This document shows, in pieces, positions 6,106 through 7,738 of a stretch of 7,738 bases of DNA. The notes under the pieces were generated by a model. The model did not search any database, was not told the DNA's origin, and saw only the letters and a program-made list of their open reading frames with translations. The stretch comes from Chloroflexota bacterium (GTDB taxonomy: Bacteria; Chloroflexota; Ktedonobacteria; Ktedonobacterales; Ktedonobacteraceae). Location of the stretch: positions 1 to 7,738 of the forward strand of contig JAJZEJ010000820.1 in the NCBI GenBank assembly GCA_021828635.1, read 5' to 3'. The stretch's first letter is position 1. The number at the start of each line of letters is the position of its first letter. A program made the position numbers and the translations under genes.

Positions 6106-6396
6106 CTATTTATTAGAAAATCCCTCATACTGGTAGATGTCTCAATGACCAACATCTCTTCACAGGAGCAGGATGCTTCCAGCCTACTGATGTGGAACTT
6201 GCGTGACAGCACGGGTCAGCAGTATACGGAGACTGTCACGACTCTTGCTACACCGCCAGACGGCAAGGTGGAGGCTAACTCACCCCTGCGCGGCACACTG
6301 GCCTACGAAGTACCTGCTAGCGCCCATAGCTTTACGCTAGCCTTCCAGGCCGATCTGCTTAGCGATGGTCAGACCATCTTCGATCTGAGCGTATAG
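6106..6396 (+). pseudogene. 5'-truncated DUF4352-domain gene remnant
   Basis: The frame directly after the SIS stop codon encodes SLILVDVSMTNIS, then LLMWNLRDSTGQQYTETV, and near the end RGTLAYEVPASAHSFTLAFQ and IFDLSV. This pattern resembles the C-terminal two thirds of DUF4352, an immunoglobulin-like domain of secreted lipoproteins (a 'vDVsxTNtS...LrDstGqqY...RGxLaYEVP...' plan). The first ATG (6145) falls inside the homologous stretch and has no Shine-Dalgarno. No signal peptide, lipobox or first beta strands remain. A translated 83-aa product is possible but would lack a strand that belongs to the domain. Identification is from memory of the family pattern. The fragment sits in frame with the SIS gene across one TAA, so readthrough would fuse the two. 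Confidence 0.6.
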
Positions 6397-6412
6397 CCTA
6401 ACACCTACAAAT

Positions 6413-6447
6413 GGGCATGTCACCCACAAGGGGTATCACTACATATA
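6413..6447 (-). repeat. 35-bp palindromic repeat, copy B (inverted)
   Basis: Read on the minus strand it begins TATATGTAGTGATACCCCTT and continues GTGGGTGACATGCCC. It agrees with copy C at 29 of 35 positions and with copy A at 27 of 35. It stands head-to-head with copy C (TATATGTAG ends inward, 25 bp apart), so 6411-6509 can fold into one long imperfect hairpin, the design of a REPIN. It lies 17 bp after the DUF4352 remnant. Confidence 0.75.
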
Positions 6448-6472
6448 TCAATCCGCCCCGCAAGCGGTACCA

Positions 6473-6507
6473 TACATGTAGTGGCACCTCTTGTGGGTGC
6501 CATGCTC
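6473..6507 (+). repeat. 35-bp palindromic repeat, copy C
   Basis: It begins TACATGTAGTGGCACCTCTT and continues GTGGGTGCCATGCTC. It contains its own hairpin TGGCACC/GGTGCCA around the conserved CTTGTG loop, with changes from the other copies that keep arms paired. It forms an inverted pair with copy B and ends 22 bp before the truncated end of the carboxylase remnant. Confidence 0.75.
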
Positions 6508-6529
6508 ATGAGAATTGTGATGATGTTAT

Positions 6530-6682
6530 TTATGGTCGTGTGCCATCACGCACGGTCAGACGCCCCTGCGTGTGATGCTTTTCAATCTTTTCAGCGCCGC
6601 TCATCTGCCGCGCCAAGCGTTCGCGTCGGTGCAACTCGTCGAGTTCCGGTTGCCATGTTACCTTTCTCGTCTCTGTCTTGAA
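6530..6682 (-). pseudogene. N-terminal fragment of an acyl-CoA carboxylase carboxyltransferase (PccB/MccB/AccD-like) gene
   Basis: The minus-strand frame 6682-6530 encodes WQPELDELHRRERLARQM, then SGAEKIEKHHTQGRLTVRD, before ending in GTRP and TAA. This is the N-terminal signature of the biotin-dependent acyl-CoA carboxylase beta subunits (propionyl-, methylcrotonyl- or acetyl-CoA type), which normally continues TVRERI...LLDPGSF and runs to over 500 aa. Here only about 40 homologous codons remain and the match stops abruptly at TVRD, 22 bp from repeat copy C. No in-frame start codon precedes the match: GTA stands three codons before the Trp-Gln-Pro, though an AAAGG resembling a Shine-Dalgarno is adjacent. 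It is a non-functional relic. The family call is from memory of the conserved N-terminal pattern; which acyl-CoA was used cannot be told. Confidence 0.72.
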
Positions 6683-6835
6683 TCAAATCCATAGACTATA
6701 AGAAATCTGCCTGCTGGTTCTCACTCTCTGCTTTCCATTGTATCAGATCAAAAGGATGGCACGTGGCAGAGTTTTGTGATATTATGTCTACATTCCACAT
6801 GTTCCGATGTACGATGCGGTACCATTTATCTTTGT

Positions 6836-6893
6836 TACCACACTCTAGCACATGATGCGGTGCTACAGTGTGGTGTTGTCGTACCACACAGCA
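6836..6893 (+). promoter_or_regulatory. structured leader with three ACCACAC half-sites before the NCS1 permease
   Basis: Three related segments occur: TACCACACTCTAGCA (6836-6850), its near inverse TGCTACAGTGTGGTG (6861-6875), and TACCACACAGCA (6882-6893). The first two form a hairpin (6837-6874) with 15-bp arms, one C-C mismatch and an 8-base loop. The middle one can instead pair with the third (GTGTGGT/ACCACAC plus TGCT/AGCA, with a 3-base bulge). The two folds exclude each other. The second fold ends one base before the AAGGAG ribosome binding site (6895-6900). Neither is followed by a T-run. It may be a translational switch in RNA or a repeated operator in DNA. Confidence 0.55.
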
Positions 6894-6911
6894 TAAGGAG
6901 AAACTGGACTC

Positions 6912-7738
6912 ATGGCTTCAGAAACTCTTTCCCCTCCTCTTGGGCAGGGCATTGAGACACATGGTATTGAACGTGTCTCGCCCAAAGAACGCACCCACGT
7001 GCGCATATTCGACAACTTTACCATGTGGCTCTCAGCAAACCTGGTCATCTCGACGGTCGCGCTGGGCGCACTGGCTGTCCCAGTCTTTGGACTTGGCTTT
7101 TGGGACAGTGTCGCTGTCATTATTATCTTTAATGTTCTCGGAGTGCTACCCGTTGCCTTTTTCTCAACGCTAGGGCCAAAGCTCGGCCTGCGCCAGATGA
7201 CGATTTCACGCTTCTCCTTTGGCTGGGTGGGCGCAATCATCATGGCGCTTTTCAATGTCGCGGCCTGCATTGGCTGGTCGGCAGTCAACGTCATTGTAGG
7301 TGGGCAGTTACTCACATCATTGAGTCATGGTGCGGTACCAATCTGGGCTGGTGTGCTGATTATCGCTATTTTGACCACATTCGTCAGTATCTACGGCTAT
7401 CGCTATGTGCATCGCTACGAGCGTTATGCCTGGATTCCCCTGGCGATTATCTTTGTCATTCTGGCGATTGTGGCTGGTCCACATATGGCGATTGTGGCAC
7501 CGCAAGCAGCCGGTATGGCCGAAGTAGCCTCCTTCGTCTCCTTTGGCGGCGCGGTCTACGGTTTCGCCACCGGTTGGTGTTCTTATGCGGCTGACTACAA
7601 CGTTAATCAGCCGGAACAGACATCGACGAGCCGCATCTTCTGGCTGACCTTCCTGGGTGTCACCATTCCTTGTGTCGTGCTAGAGGTTTTCGGCATGGCA
7701 CTTACAACAGTACCGGCATACAGCAAAGCCAGTGCCAG
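6912..7738 (+). CDS. NCS1-family nucleobase:cation symporter (purine-cytosine permease type), N-terminal 275 codons
   Basis: A cytoplasmic-membrane transporter that likely takes up a nucleobase or related compound (cytosine, purine, allantoin or hydantoin) with a cation. It starts at ATG 6912 with AAGGAG 11 bp upstream and runs off the right edge, lacking about 40% of a usual 450-500 aa protein. Visible marks: the N-terminal GIERVSPKERTH (18-29); TM1 WLSANLVISTVALGAL (39-54); GPKLGLRQMTISRFSFGW (88-105), the conserved loop and TM3 start; GWSAVNVIVGGQ (121-132); and FGGAVYGFATGWCSYAADYN (211-230), the TM6 signature of the family. TERM features such as the C-terminal half cannot be judged. The layout resembles CodB/Fcy-type permeases rather than the Mhp1 hydantoin group, but substrate is not settled. 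Upstream is a 58-bp structured leader that may control translation. Confidence 0.92.
   Translation, partial: MASETLSPPLGQGIETHGIERVSPKERTHVRIFDNFTMWLSANLVISTVALGALAVPVFGLGFWDSVAVIIIFNVLGVLPVAFFSTLGPKLGLRQMTISRFSFGWVGAIIMALFNVAACIGWSAVNVIVGGQLLTSLSHGAVPIWAGVLIIAILTTFVSIYGYRYVHRYERYAWIPLAIIFVILAIVAGPHMAIVAPQAAGMAEVASFVSFGGAVYGFATGWCSYAADYNVNQPEQTSTSRIFWLTFLGVTIPCVVLEVFGMALTTVPAYSKASA

Larger units (their letters stand above)
6397..6911. other. non-coding stretch between the DUF4352 remnant and the NCS1 permease
   Basis: 515 bp with no intact gene. In order it holds the inverted repeat pair (6413-6507), the minus-strand carboxylase remnant (6530-6682), about 150 bp in which I see nothing beyond weak promoter-like hexamers (TCTACA 6787-6792, 17 bp, TACGAT 6810-6815, plus strand), and the structured leader of the permease gene (6836-6893). 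Confidence 0.65.

Noticed and set aside
6757..6771. TGGCACG at 6757 looks like the -24 element of a sigma54 promoter for the NCS1 gene.
   Set aside because: The -12 GC dinucleotide is not at the required distance (GG to GC 10 bp), so the element is incomplete.
6464..6825. GCGGTACCAT occurs at 6464-6473 and 6816-6825 and nearly again at 7331.
   Set aside because: A 10-bp match containing a palindromic GGTACC with no flanking similarity; one instance is within coding sequence. Probably chance.
6813..6861. Direct repeat GATGCGGT at 6813-6820 and 6854-6861.
   Set aside because: Eight bases only; the second lies in the loop and arm of the leader hairpin. Not distinguishable from chance.
6696..6887. 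A 63-codon minus-strand open frame upstream of the NCS1 gene.
   Set aside because: No Shine-Dalgarno, no domain-like content, and it overlaps the structured leader of the plus-strand gene.
6863..7315. A 150-codon minus-strand open frame opposite the start of the NCS1 gene.
   Set aside because: The plus-strand frame is a clear NCS1 transporter with family motifs; the antisense frame has low-complexity Thr/Ser/Pro composition typical of a shadow frame.

Overview
The window looks like accessory chromosome from a free-living bacterium of roughly 50% GC. Several sequence traits recall the Ktedonobacteria (Chloroflexota): a DUF4352 remnant, a dispersed TATATGTAGTG...CCTTGTGG palindromic repeat family, and many small transporter operons. 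That assignment is my impression from sequence style and was not tested by search. No rRNA, tRNA, CRISPR array, transposase or phage gene was seen.

Positions 1-3288 (minus strand) hold a compact four-gene operon read from right to left: a MarR-family regulator (3288-2770), an ABC-2 type exporter ATPase (2716-1733), and two paralogous ABC-2 permeases (1720-608 and 584 to beyond the left edge). Gaps are 53, 12 and 23 bp. A consensus-like promoter (TTGACG, 17 bp, TATAAT) lies upstream of the regulator. Two overlapping inverted repeats offset by 15 bp cover its -10 and start region, as expected of autorepression. The likely job is regulator-controlled export of a small hydrophobic compound by a heterodimeric ABC pump.

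Positions 3289-3677 are non-coding and hold the operator/promoter, repeat copies, a TTAA array with 11 bp period, and a strong stem-loop downstream of the next gene. Positions 3678-5060 (minus) encode an MFS transporter with the signatures of the phosphate:H+ symporter (Pht1/PHO84) family. Upstream of it, TTAACAT occurs three times at exactly 11 bp spacing, the layout of a Pho box. Divergently, 5344-6105 (plus) encodes a SIS-domain protein of the UPF0309/sugar isomerase type. For both genes the longest open frame over-calls the start; well placed Shine-Dalgarno sites point to ATG 5060 and GTG 5344.

Positions 6106-6911 are a gene graveyard: a 5'-truncated DUF4352 fragment in frame behind the SIS stop codon, a head-to-head pair of 35-bp palindromic repeats, and, on the minus strand, the N-terminal scrap of an acyl-CoA carboxylase carboxyltransferase subunit. 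Next comes a leader with three copies of a 12-15 bp half-site able to form two mutually exclusive hairpins. The last gene (6912 to beyond the right edge) is an NCS1-family nucleobase/cation symporter.

The most interesting signals are the paired phosphate transporter and Pho-box-like array, the switch-like leader of the NCS1 permease, the REPIN-like repeats beside truncated gene remnants, and the double operator of the MarR-ABC operon. I did not find a clear multi-gene system of an unknown type.
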